DNA of 17,651 nucleotides from Methanobacterium sp. PtaB.Bin024 (lineage in GTDB: Archaea > Methanobacteriota > Methanobacteria > Methanobacteriales > Methanobacteriaceae), in assembly GCA_002067065.1 (NCBI GenBank), contig MVPY01000045.1:1-17651 (forward strand), written 5' to 3'. Below are positions 1-9,427 of this stretch, piece after piece. A model generated the notes under the pieces. That model saw only the letters and a program-made list of their open reading frames with translations. It was not told the DNA's origin and searched no databases. A program made the translations under genes and the position numbers. Each line of letters begins with the position of its first letter. Position 1 is the first letter of the stretch.

Positions 1-22
1 TTCCGGGGTAATATTGTGCCAT
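1..22 (-). CDS. mcrG: Methyl-coenzyme M reductase gamma subunit, first 7 codons (partial)
   Basis: Only the start of this gene is in the window. On the minus strand an ATG at 22 opens the reading frame MAQYYPG, which matches the usual McrG amino terminus. The ATG lies 2 bases beyond the mcrC stop, and its Shine-Dalgarno sequence GGAGGTG is formed by the last codons of mcrC, so translation is probably coupled. McrG is the gamma subunit of the alpha2beta2gamma2 enzyme that releases methane from methyl-coenzyme M and coenzyme B. The identification rests on seven residues plus position after mcrC; mcrA is expected to follow outside the window. Confidence 0.88.
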
Positions 23-24
23 AT

Positions 25-1058
<1,034 letters not shown>

Positions 1059-1090
1059 TTAGTTATTTACCCCCAAATTTGGATTTATTT

Positions 1091-2449
<1,359 letters not shown>

Positions 2450-2554
2450 TCAATTCTTTGCACCAGTTCGCTTGTAAACAGAAAAAAAGCCTGTTCACAC
2501 GGGTTTCAAACTTCCCATGGTACAATTTGATATACGACTCTCGGTATACTGTTA

Positions 2555-2575
2555 GATATGTATTAAACTTTCTTC
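2555..2575 (-). promoter_or_regulatory. Candidate promoter (BRE/TATA) of the mcr operon
   Basis: Read on the minus strand, this segment gives an A/G-rich BRE-like stretch (AAGAAAG) followed by TTTAATACATATC. A start site about 25 bases further would leave an untranslated leader of roughly 110 bases before mcrB. A second AT-rich candidate is the palindrome ACTTATAAGT at 2593-2602. The choice between them cannot be made from sequence alone. Confidence 0.35.
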
Positions 2576-2631
2576 TTGAATTAAATAGAAAGACTTATAA
2601 GTGACCATATCGTAAACTTATGTCGGTGTAT

Positions 2632-2651
2632 TATAATAACTTCTTATTATA
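2632..2651. repeat. 8-bp perfect inverted repeat in the mcr/Mmp10 divergent region
   Basis: TATAATAA, then a CTTC spacer, then TTATTATA. It lies between the mcrB and Mmp10 start codons, about 58 bases upstream of the Mmp10 ATG, and could be an operator or simply AT-rich symmetry. Confidence 0.4.
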
Positions 2652-2680
2652 TCAGAACACTGCAAAAATCTTATTTTACA

Positions 2681-2690
2681 ATATTATAAC
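2681..2690 (+). promoter_or_regulatory. Candidate TATA box for a leaderless Mmp10 transcript
   Basis: ATATTATAAC is centred about 24 bases before the ATG at 2709, the normal archaeal TATA-to-start distance. No good Shine-Dalgarno sequence precedes the ATG (only GTGA about 12 bases away). Together these suggest transcription begins at or next to the start codon. Confidence 0.4.
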
Positions 2691-2708
2691 ATGTGAAACA
2701 TTGATATT

Positions 2709-3959
2709 ATGCAAATAATCGCTGATGTGGGTGGAATACCCGGTAAAGATTGTAGAGGTTTCTGCAAATACTGTTATTTTCGGAAGGTTAAAGAGGGGGA
2801 TCCCCTCGGATGCAAATCATGCCTACCAGGCACTTTTGGTTGTGAGCAGTGTACTACCGGAGTTAGAGAATCAAAAAACGAGTTTATACCCCCTTTTATG
2901 GTCATAAACTCGGTCAAAACATCTATGATGATGGGAAATTATGGTGAAGACGACCTTAAAATAAACATCAGCGGTGGAGGAGATGTGAGTTGTTATCCCT
3001 ACCTTCTAGACATTACCTCCGCATTTTCCCAGTGGAATATTCCCATTCACTTGGGGTATACCAGTGGAAAAGGGATTGATGACCCCCAGATGGCCACTGA
3101 TCTTTTATCCCACGGTGTAGAAGAAGTCACTTTTACTGTATTTTCCACCAACCCCGAGCTGAGGAAAACATGGATGGGTGATAAGAATCCACAGGCATCT
3201 CTTGATGCTTTGAAGATATTTTCTGAAAATTGTGAAGTCCATGCAGCTGCAGTAATCCTTCCCGGTATAAATGATGGGGAAGATCTAAGGAAAACCTGTG
3301 CTGATTTGGAAGAATGGGGAGCCAAGGCATTTATCATGATGAGATTTGCTAATTTCCGTAATCAGGGCCTTATACTTGGAAATGAACCCTTAATCGAAGG
3401 AGTAGAACCACATAGCCTCCAGGAATTTGATGAACTGGTGCGCAGTATTAATCAGGAGTTTAATCTCAGAGTAACCGGTACGCCATTATGTGATCCTGAA
3501 AACAATACTCCTTTTGTCCTGGCCAAGGATAATGACAAAGAATATCTTGATATTTTATCCGATGTCACTTCAGAAGCAACCATTATATCCGGTAAAGTTG
3601 CCGGGCCATTTATTGAACATATTTTTGACATAATAGGGGCTTCAGACCTGGTTAACGTGGTTGTAGTGGATCAAGATATTGGCTGTCTGATCACCCAGAA
3701 AGATCTGGAGGACCTTGATCTAAATGAATTAAAAGAAACAGTTATCATACCAGGAAGAGCCTTTGTTCATGACAAAAAAGCAGAAGAAATCCTGTGTAGA
3801 GATGGAGTAGAGCGTATTGTAGCCAGAGGTCCAGATAAACTCAGTGTTGATGGAGAGATGAGTGGTACCTTAAGTCAGGAAGATGTGTTAAAAACAGAGT
3901 TAATAGCATTTCAGGATCTAATTGAAGCCATAAACTTCTTTGGGGTAAGAAAAAAATAA
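2709..3959 (+). CDS. mmp10: Mmp10: radical SAM methyltransferase for an arginine of McrA (methanogenesis marker 10)
   Basis: This 416-aa cobalamin-dependent radical SAM enzyme installs 5-(S)-methylarginine in the MCR alpha subunit (established for the family). The radical SAM cluster motif CxxxCxxC is Cys15, Cys19 and Cys22, and Tyr23 follows directly. In the structurally studied Mmp10 a tyrosine at this position ligates the cluster. A second four-cysteine loop (Cys35, Cys38, Cys45, Cys48) matches the metal-binding loop reported for Mmp10. The radical SAM barrel continues with a glycine-rich NISGGGD motif around residue 80-86, and the carboxyl half (from about 290) is expected to bind cobalamin. 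The gene is divergent from mcrB. It probably has its own promoter and may be translated from a leaderless mRNA. Identification is strong. Confidence 0.93.
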   Translation: MQIIADVGGIPGKDCRGFCKYCYFRKVKEGDPLGCKSCLPGTFGCEQCTTGVRESKNEFIPPFMVINSVKTSMMMGNYGEDDLKINISGGGDVSCYPYLLDITSAFSQWNIPIHLGYTSGKGIDDPQMATDLLSHGVEEVTFTVFSTNPELRKTWMGDKNPQASLDALKIFSENCEVHAAAVILPGINDGEDLRKTCADLEEWGAKAFIMMRFANFRNQGLILGNEPLIEGVEPHSLQEFDELVRSINQEFNLRVTGTPLCDPENNTPFVLAKDNDKEYLDILSDVTSEATIISGKVAGPFIEHIFDIIGASDLVNVVVVDQDIGCLITQKDLEDLDLNELKETVIIPGRAFVHDKKAEEILCRDGVERIVARGPDKLSVDGEMSGTLSQEDVLKTELIAFQDLIEAINFFGVRKK

Positions 3960-4027
3960 CAACATTATGCCGAAGACCCAATAATAGTTCTGCAGTTATA
4001 ATGAATTAAATAAATTAAATAATAATC

Positions 4028-4065
4028 TCTTAAATAAAAATAATTATTCTTAAATAAAAATAATT
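4028..4065. repeat. 18-bp AT-rich direct repeat, period 20
   Basis: TCTTAAATAAAAATAATT occurs at 4028-4045 and again, identical, at 4048-4065, in the 170-base gap between Mmp10 and the next radical SAM gene. The rest of this gap is very AT-rich with no gene-like frame and no clear hairpin terminator. Confidence 0.6.
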
Positions 4066-4129
4066 TTCAGATATCGGAATATGATTTTATCCACATAACT
4101 CGCTTAGATTTATTATATTTTGTGATAAA

Positions 4130-5485
4130 ATGAGCCATAAACCAACAATAACTGTTTTGACTCCTGAATTTTATAGTTACGGTGCCCTGTTAATTGCAGG
4201 GATTCTCCAAAAACAGGGTTACACCGTAAAACTGCAGAAAGGATTTAAAAAAGATGTAAATACAGATATCATTTTTTTAAGCCTCCAATCCACCATTCAT
4301 CTGCTTAAATATCAGCAAGAATTAAGAAACATAGATGCCTTTAAAATAGTCGGGGGTCCGGTAACACTTTCCCCGGAACTAATTTTCAGGTGCCTGCCTG
4401 TGGATCTGGTGGTGGTGGGTGAGGGTGAAAATACTATATATAATATATTAAGAGTTTTTGAGAAAAAATCCATACTTGAAAAAATTGAGGCTTCCATTCT
4501 TCAGGGTTCTGATTTTAAGCATCTGGAAGGTGTGGCCTTCAAAGAAAATGACAAAATTATAACTACAAGTTCAGGATCCCCCGCATCTTTAGATAAACAT
4601 TTATCACTGGTTCCAGCTGATATTGCATCTGAAAACATCAGAGGGGCCAATGTTTATCTGGAAACTCACCGTGGCTGTCCTGGTAACTGTGGATTCTGTG
4701 GAGTGCCCTGCTTTTTTGGAAGAAAAGTGAGAAGCCGTCCCTTAGAAGATATACTCCGTGAAGTTAAACATTTCTTAAAAAAAGGAGCCAAGAAAATAGC
4801 CATAAGTGGAGGTACAGGTTCTCTTTATGGAAGTGACAAATTCAAAAATGTGGATGAAGAAGCCTTTGTTGAACTTTTACAAGGAATATCTAACCTCACA
4901 GGACCTAAAAATCTTACCATACCAGATATTAGAGTGGATTTAATTAGTGATGACATTTTAGAAGCTATCAGCAAATACAGCAATGGATGGGTTTTTTTTG
5001 GGATTGAATCTGGCAGTGACCGGATTCTTCGCCACATGAAAAAAGGAATCACTGTGGATCAGGTCCGAGAAGCAGTGGAAATGGCTCGTAAACATAATAT
5101 AAAAACTGCTGGTTCTTTTATTGTTGCTTATCCCACAGAAGAGGAGGAAGACTTTCAGGACACACTGGATCTGGCAGATGAGTTAATGTTAGATGATTAC
5201 TTCATAAGCATTGCCGAACCCATCCCTGGAACTGATTTAGGTGATGAAGTGATTGATTCATCCCTGGAAGATAACATTCTATTTCATGAAAGCCAGAAAT
5301 ATAAACGGCACAACTTAAGTCTGGCTGAAGAAAGAGCCCTGGATTTGATGATGGAATCATATGTATTTAGAAGTTTTCCTGTTCCCATGACTCAAAATCT
5401 GTTGAATAACCTTATAGAGGAAGTTAGATCTCAAGGGGATCATATAAAAAGTGTTACTAAGTTGATTAAAAATTCAAATAAATAA
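4130..5485 (+). CDS. B12-binding radical SAM protein; candidate McrA glutamine C-methyltransferase
   Basis: A 451-aa protein with an amino-terminal cobalamin-binding (Rossmann) domain (about residues 1-115; no DxHxxG, so base-off binding without a lower histidine). It also has a radical SAM domain with CxxxCxxC at Cys183, Cys187 and Cys190 (context HRGCPGNCGFC), an extra Cys194, and the glycine-rich segment ISGGTGS near residue 225. The fold and length fit the archaeal B12-binding/radical SAM families of methanogens, one of which makes 2-(S)-methylglutamine in McrA (called MgmA). The position right after Mmp10 and opposite mcr supports an MCR-modifying role. The match to the glutamine methylase rather than a sister family is inferred, not seen. 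The start is ATG 4130 with GTGAT four bases before it. The gene converges on the metallo-beta-lactamase gene with 14 bases between stops. Confidence 0.8.
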   Translation: MSHKPTITVLTPEFYSYGALLIAGILQKQGYTVKLQKGFKKDVNTDIIFLSLQSTIHLLKYQQELRNIDAFKIVGGPVTLSPELIFRCLPVDLVVVGEGENTIYNILRVFEKKSILEKIEASILQGSDFKHLEGVAFKENDKIITTSSGSPASLDKHLSLVPADIASENIRGANVYLETHRGCPGNCGFCGVPCFFGRKVRSRPLEDILREVKHFLKKGAKKIAISGGTGSLYGSDKFKNVDEEAFVELLQGISNLTGPKNLTIPDIRVDLISDDILEAISKYSNGWVFFGIESGSDRILRHMKKGITVDQVREAVEMARKHNIKTAGSFIVAYPTEEEEDFQDTLDLADELMLDDYFISIAEPIPGTDLGDEVIDSSLEDNILFHESQKYKRHNLSLAEERALDLMMESYVFRSFPVPMTQNLLNNLIEEVRSQGDHIKSVTKLIKNSNK

Positions 5486-5499
5486 ATTATTTTATTTCT

Positions 5500-6192
5500 C
5501 TACTCAATTTCTCCAAATTTAAACACATCTCCAGCAGCACATTCTTCATAGGAATCAGAATATCTGCTGCGGATTTCATCTTTTCTCTGAGTACAGTGAC
5601 ATGGAACTAAGAGTTCAAATTCTTCGAGCATTTCCAGTTCCCTTGAATCATGCAAACCCCCGATTAACGCTTTTAGATCCCCTTCACCAACATTTCGAGC
5701 TGTTTTAATTATGGATTTTAGATCAGGATGGGCACATCCAGTTAACAAAACCTTACCTGAAACCTTTCCTTCTCCTTCCGGGATCTCCACGACCAGTGAC
5801 TGTTCTTTCATTTGAGTTCCCAGTTCTCCAGTTGTCCATACGCCTTCAACTATTATTTGCGGATCTTCAACCTCTAAGACTTTTGTTTTAGTTCTTAGTT
5901 CCCTCTTCAAGTTTTCTGAAAATGATTTTAAGAGTAAAACTTTGGGTTTCCTCATCAAAGGAAGAATATGGTTCAAACCACCAATATGATCCCAGTGTGC
6001 ATGGGAAAGTACAATCAGATCAATTTTTTCTAGTTGAACATTGGCTAACTCCAAATTATGGAGCAATATATTACCATCCCATCCTGTGTCAAATAGTATT
6101 GTGTTTTTATCTGTTTCTACCAGGCAGGAAAATCCCCAACTTGCTTTAAAACCAGGAAGACAGTTATTATCATACAGTATAGTTATTTTCAT
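5500..6192 (-). CDS. Metallo-beta-lactamase-fold hydrolase (COG1237-like)
   Basis: A 230-aa cytoplasmic protein of the metallo-beta-lactamase superfamily. The metal-binding motif HxHxDH is His64-Ala-His66-Trp-Asp68-His69. Further ligand candidates are His155 (in TGCAHPD), the GGLH at 178-181 and His199 near the end. This pattern and order fit the COG1237 group, often annotated as dihydropterin ribofuranosylaminobenzene phosphate synthase. That name has weak support and no substrate can be read from sequence. It is the last gene of the minus-strand operon and starts 9 bases after the transporter stop, with a poor ribosome binding site (GATGATGG), suggesting coupling. Its link to the Fe-S carrier genes is unexplained. 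Confidence 0.85.
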   Translation of the reverse strand: MKITILYDNNCLPGFKASWGFSCLVETDKNTILFDTGWDGNILLHNLELANVQLEKIDLIVLSHAHWDHIGGLNHILPLMRKPKVLLLKSFSENLKRELRTKTKVLEVEDPQIIVEGVWTTGELGTQMKEQSLVVEIPEGEGKVSGKVLLTGCAHPDLKSIIKTARNVGEGDLKALIGGLHDSRELEMLEEFELLVPCHCTQRKDEIRSRYSDSYEECAAGDVFKFGEIE

Positions 6193-6201
6193 TCCATCAT
6201 C

Positions 6202-7428
6202 TTATTCAATCATCTTCTGAACATTATCCATAATTTCTCTGGTTGTTGTACCTTCTGGAGTTAAAGAATGTATAAGAGCCTGAGAAAGAACATATTTTGG
6301 ACCTTCACCAAGTTCGTGGCTTAAAATCACATCCACATTCTCTTTAACCAGGAATTCTGCAGCTTTTATTCCTCTTTTTTTTTCAATGTCTTTGGCAGGG
6401 TTTTCTCTAACTTTATAATCCTTAATTTCACCATTTTGAACATCCCATATGAGGAAATAAGGTGTTTTCCCAAAATGTGAGGATGGTGCTGACTGCAAAG
6501 CTTCATTAGTTTCCACTGGAAGAGCATATCTCATGGTATCCTTTTTAGTTGGTTCTATTTGCACAAAAAGTGTTTCTAATTCTTTAACTTTGTTTTTGAT
6601 GGTTTTTTCTACTTCTTCTGAAATTTCATGGGCTTTTTCAACTGATAAATCTTTTTTTGTCTCAAGGTGGAGTTCAGAGAAAATATAAGGTCCAGAACTT
6701 CTTACTCGAACTTCATGGACACCTTCCACTCCATTTACAGATAGTGCAAGCTTTTTGATTTGTTCCACCCTTTCAGGGTTTAAAGTGGCATCTAAAAGTA
6801 CCAACACAGCGTTTTTACCAATCTTCAAACCCATCCAGATTATCAAAATAGACACTAACAACCCCGCAACTCCCTGTAGACTTAAATAACCTACATATGA
6901 TCCCAATACCCCTACAAAAACCAGTACAGATGCAAAAACATCAATAAGACTGTGTTTTGCATCACCCAAAAGAGCAGGGGACTCTATCTCTTTGCCCACC
7001 TTCTGCTTGTAACGGGACATGAGGAAGGAAACAGCGACTGAAATAACAGCGACTAAAATGGCAATGAATGGTATTTTCAATGGTTGGGGATTAATTATTC
7101 CCTGTACAGATTCTATTACAATTTCCAAACCACTGAAAACGATAACTCCTGCAATGATAAGAGAAGATAATGTTTCTGCCTTGTAGTAACCATAAGGGAA
7201 CTTCTGGTCGGGTTTGCGTTGCGAAAGTTTAAGACCTATATAAACAGCTAAAGAAGCAAATATGTCAGAAAAAGAATTAATTGAATCAGCTATGAGGGCT
7301 ACACTCCCTGATAATAACCCAAAAACTCCTTTCATAACACTTAGGGCAAAGTTGGTGAGAGTAGCATACTTCGCTGCTTGTTCACCTTTTTTTAACCTTT
7401 CAAACTTATTTAAAGTCTTTTTCTCCAT
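6202..7428 (-). CDS. Cation diffusion facilitator transporter fused to a NifX/NafY-like domain
   Basis: This 408-aa protein joins two domains. Residues 1-295 form a cation diffusion facilitator: about six membrane helices, then a ferredoxin-like cytoplasmic domain (about 215-293). The metal-site motifs are Asn51-x3-Asp55 in helix 2 and His159-x3-Asp163 in helix 5. Asn instead of His or Asp in helix 2 has been linked to manganese-type members, so Mn or Fe export is a guess. Residues 316-402 (from SSHFGKTPYFLIWDV) resemble the dinitrogenase FeMo-cofactor carrier family (NifX/NafY/NifB C-terminal). I chose ATG 7428 (MEKKTLNKF) because the only in-frame start further upstream, at 7488, is TTG and lies inside the preceding gene. 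The gene follows the MinD-ferredoxin gene by 26 bases. Confidence 0.88.
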   Translation of the reverse strand: MEKKTLNKFERLKKGEQAAKYATLTNFALSVMKGVFGLLSGSVALIADSINSFSDIFASLAVYIGLKLSQRKPDQKFPYGYYKAETLSSLIIAGVIVFSGLEIVIESVQGIINPQPLKIPFIAILVAVISVAVSFLMSRYKQKVGKEIESPALLGDAKHSLIDVFASVLVFVGVLGSYVGYLSLQGVAGLLVSILIIWMGLKIGKNAVLVLLDATLNPERVEQIKKLALSVNGVEGVHEVRVRSSGPYIFSELHLETKKDLSVEKAHEISEEVEKTIKNKVKELETLFVQIEPTKKDTMRYALPVETNEALQSAPSSHFGKTPYFLIWDVQNGEIKDYKVRENPAKDIEKKRGIKAAEFLVKENVDVILSHELGEGPKYVLSQALIHSLTPEGTTTREIMDNVQKMIE

Positions 7429-7454
7429 TATTAAACTTAGCCCCCATAATGGAA

Positions 7455-8387
7455 TTAATAGCGGATATTCTCCATATCCAACAAACAATTATCCATTATT
7501 TCTTCAAAAACTCTCTTAAAATTGGGTTCATAGACTACTGCGGGCTTTAAATTAACTAGTGCCTCCACAAATCTGATATCATAAGGTATAGTTCCTAACA
7601 ACGGGATGTCATTGTCCTTAAAATAGTCTTGTAACTGGTAGGTGAAGTCCCGGTTGATTCCACAACGATTGATAACTGCTCCACAAGGAATATTGAAATG
7701 ATCTACCAATTCTATAGCCCTGCTAAGATCCCAAAATGCTACAGGAGTGGGTTCAGTTACCAATATGACATAATCATTTCCCCTTACTGAGGCAATAACT
7801 GGACAACCAATCCCCGCAGCCGCATCCAATATCATGTAATCTGCCTGGATATCTTCGGCAATTTCGGAAGCCTTCTTTCGAAGCTCATTTACCACCTTAC
7901 CCGAACCGGATTCCCCTATTTTCAACTGTCCAGAGACTATAGGGAACCCGTATTGAGTTTGTCCAACGCCTATCCGACCATTTTCAACCTTTTTAAGAGT
8001 TAAAGCATCTACTGGACAGGCTAATTCACAAGCACCACATCCAACACATAACAGTTCATTTATCTCAGGCAGATCTTTCTCTTGGTTCCAGGTGATTGCC
8101 GAATATTTACAAGCATCTACACATTTTTGAAGACCCTGGCATTTGGGACAGAATTTAAGTGACTTACACTTCTCTTCAGATAATTGAATTTTTTCACCAG
8201 TTGTCAGGGTTTCCCAACTGTCAAAATTCTCCTCTTCAAGACCTAAAACAAGAGCTAAATTGGGTGCATCAGCATCACAGTCAACTGCAACTATCTTATT
8301 ATCATTTGCAAGCATTACAGATAAAGATGCAGTTACAGTGCTTTTTCCAACGCCTCCTTTTCCTGATAGTACAGTAATGGTTTTCAT
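7455..8387 (-). CDS. MinD/ParA-type ATPase with inserted 2x[4Fe-4S] ferredoxin domain (first of two)
   Basis: A 310-aa P-loop ATPase of the MinD/Mrp class with a ferredoxin insert. The deviant Walker A motif is SGKGGVGKST (8-17) and the switch region is DCDADAPN (36-43). Residues 74-124 hold two cluster motifs. The second is canonical (Cys114, 117, 120, 124, followed by Pro). The first is stretched: Cys74, Cys80, Cys83, then Cys89-x3-Cys93. Such proteins are common beside Mrp and NifX-like genes in anaerobes and are thought to handle Fe-S clusters or electrons, but the substrate is unknown. An in-frame ATG at 8405 overlaps the previous stop (ATGA). The start at 8387 is preferred because GGTG precedes it by 8 bases and the protein then begins directly with the P-loop strand. 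Confidence 0.88.
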   Translation of the reverse strand: MKTITVLSGKGGVGKSTVTASLSVMLANDNKIVAVDCDADAPNLALVLGLEEENFDSWETLTTGEKIQLSEEKCKSLKFCPKCQGLQKCVDACKYSAITWNQEKDLPEINELLCVGCGACELACPVDALTLKKVENGRIGVGQTQYGFPIVSGQLKIGESGSGKVVNELRKKASEIAEDIQADYMILDAAAGIGCPVIASVRGNDYVILVTEPTPVAFWDLSRAIELVDHFNIPCGAVINRCGINRDFTYQLQDYFKDNDIPLLGTIPYDIRFVEALVNLKPAVVYEPNFKRVFEEIMDNCLLDMENIRY

Positions 8388-8401
8388 TTTTTTTGCACCA
8401 T

Positions 8402-9265
8402 TCATGATTTTTCTGATAATGCATAAGCGAGTTCTTCAATGTTTTTATGAATCACTGGCTGACCTCGAGAGTGTTTTTTTAATATATCTCTTTCATATGG
8501 AACTTTCTGAATTATAGGCACATCATTCTCCTGGGAAACCTGTTCAATGAGTTTCAAATCACCTATATCTGATCTGTTAACGATGATCTTGGTGGATACT
8601 TCCATGATTTTTAACAGTTGAAGGATAAGTTCCAGGTCATGTCTTCCCAGGGGAGTTGGTTCTGCCACTGCAAGAGCCAAATCAACATCAACCATTGCCG
8701 AAATAACATTGCAATGTGTTCCTGCGGCAGTGTCTATCAACATGCAATCATAATCAGAAGCTTTATTTTCAGCATATTCTCTGGTAGCGTTGACCACCAG
8801 GGAGGTGTTTTCACAACCAACTTCCATCTCACCCCAAAGTAGGAGGAGATCATGTTCCTGCTTTAGGTATGGCTGTTGGCATTTACCATGGTATATAGCT
8901 CCAATTACTTGTTGCCCCTCTGTCAATGCTCCGGAAGGACAGGTCAAAATACAAGCCCCACAACCATTGCACTGTTTGCTTACTATAAATGGGTATTTGT
9001 CTTTAATAAAGACAACTGCGTTTTCTTTACAGACTTCAGCGCAGCGTCCACATTTTAAACATTTTTCCTGATCAAAACTTGGAAGAATAGCATGGACATC
9101 TCCCACTTTTTCACGGGTGGTTGACAGGATTATATGATCATCCGGACATTCAACATCTGCATCAACTAATAATACCTTATTATCAGTTGACAGTTCTAGA
9201 GCTAGGGCTGTGGCTATGGTTGATTTTCCGGTGCCACCTTTTCCACCAGTTATTGCAATTTTCAT
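8402..9265 (-). CDS. MinD/ParA-type ATPase with inserted 2x[4Fe-4S] ferredoxin domain (second of two)
   Basis: A 287-aa paralogue of the adjacent ATPase. Walker A is GGKGGTGKST (7-16), and the switch-like DADVECPD lies at 35-42. Two full ferredoxin motifs are present: Cys69, 72, 75, 79 and Cys99, 102, 105, 109 (the latter followed by Pro). A further conserved-looking motif is DTAAGTHC (178-185). The two paralogues probably work as a pair, a frequent arrangement in anaerobes. I start the gene at ATG 9265, which has AAGGAA 7 bases upstream. The longer frame begins with TTG at 9280 and would bury that ribosome binding site. It is the first gene of the operon continuing to 5500. Confidence 0.88.
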   Translation of the reverse strand: MKIAITGGKGGTGKSTIATALALELSTDNKVLLVDADVECPDDHIILSTTREKVGDVHAILPSFDQEKCLKCGRCAEVCKENAVVFIKDKYPFIVSKQCNGCGACILTCPSGALTEGQQVIGAIYHGKCQQPYLKQEHDLLLLWGEMEVGCENTSLVVNATREYAENKASDYDCMLIDTAAGTHCNVISAMVDVDLALAVAEPTPLGRHDLELILQLLKIMEVSTKIIVNRSDIGDLKLIEQVSQENDVPIIQKVPYERDILKKHSRGQPVIHKNIEELAYALSEKS

Positions 9266-9322
9266 GAGAAATTCCTTCAATTAACTAATTGATACATTTG
9301 CGCAGGTAAAGTTATGTTTGTA

Positions 9323-9334
9323 CATCTATATGAC
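9323..9334 (-). promoter_or_regulatory. Candidate promoter for the MinD-ferredoxin operon
   Basis: The minus strand reads GGAAATAGTCATATAGATG, a BRE-like GGAAAT followed by a CATATAGA TATA-like box. It lies about 60 bases before the ATG at 9265, in the 162-base gap that also contains the terminator of the upstream operon. Confidence 0.35.
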
Positions 9335-9392
9335 TATTTCCTACTAATTTAAGTTCTTTGATTCAATTTAAATTACTTGGTTATGTGTGGAA

Positions 9393-9419
9393 TATGAAAA
9401 AGCCAAATTTCTAAATTTG
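9393..9419 (-). terminator. Hairpin and T-tract terminator after the NifX-like/Mrp operon
   Basis: Starting 8 bases after the NifX-like stop, the minus strand has CAAATTT-AG-AAATTTG (7-bp perfect arms), then GCTTTTTC. Its position between two gene groups supports an operon boundary here. Confidence 0.6.
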
Positions 9420-9427
9420 ACTTATAG

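Noticed and set aside
2473..2510. Hairpin around CCTGTTCACACGGG in the mcr leader as an attenuator or riboswitch
   Set aside because: Only a 5-bp stem with a G-T pair on one strand and a mismatch on the transcribed minus strand; no further structure supports it.
4109..4118. TTTATTATAT as the TATA box of the B12 radical SAM gene
   Set aside because: Its centre is only about 17 bases before the ATG, so transcription would start inside the coding region; an upstream promoter or readthrough from Mmp10 is more likely.
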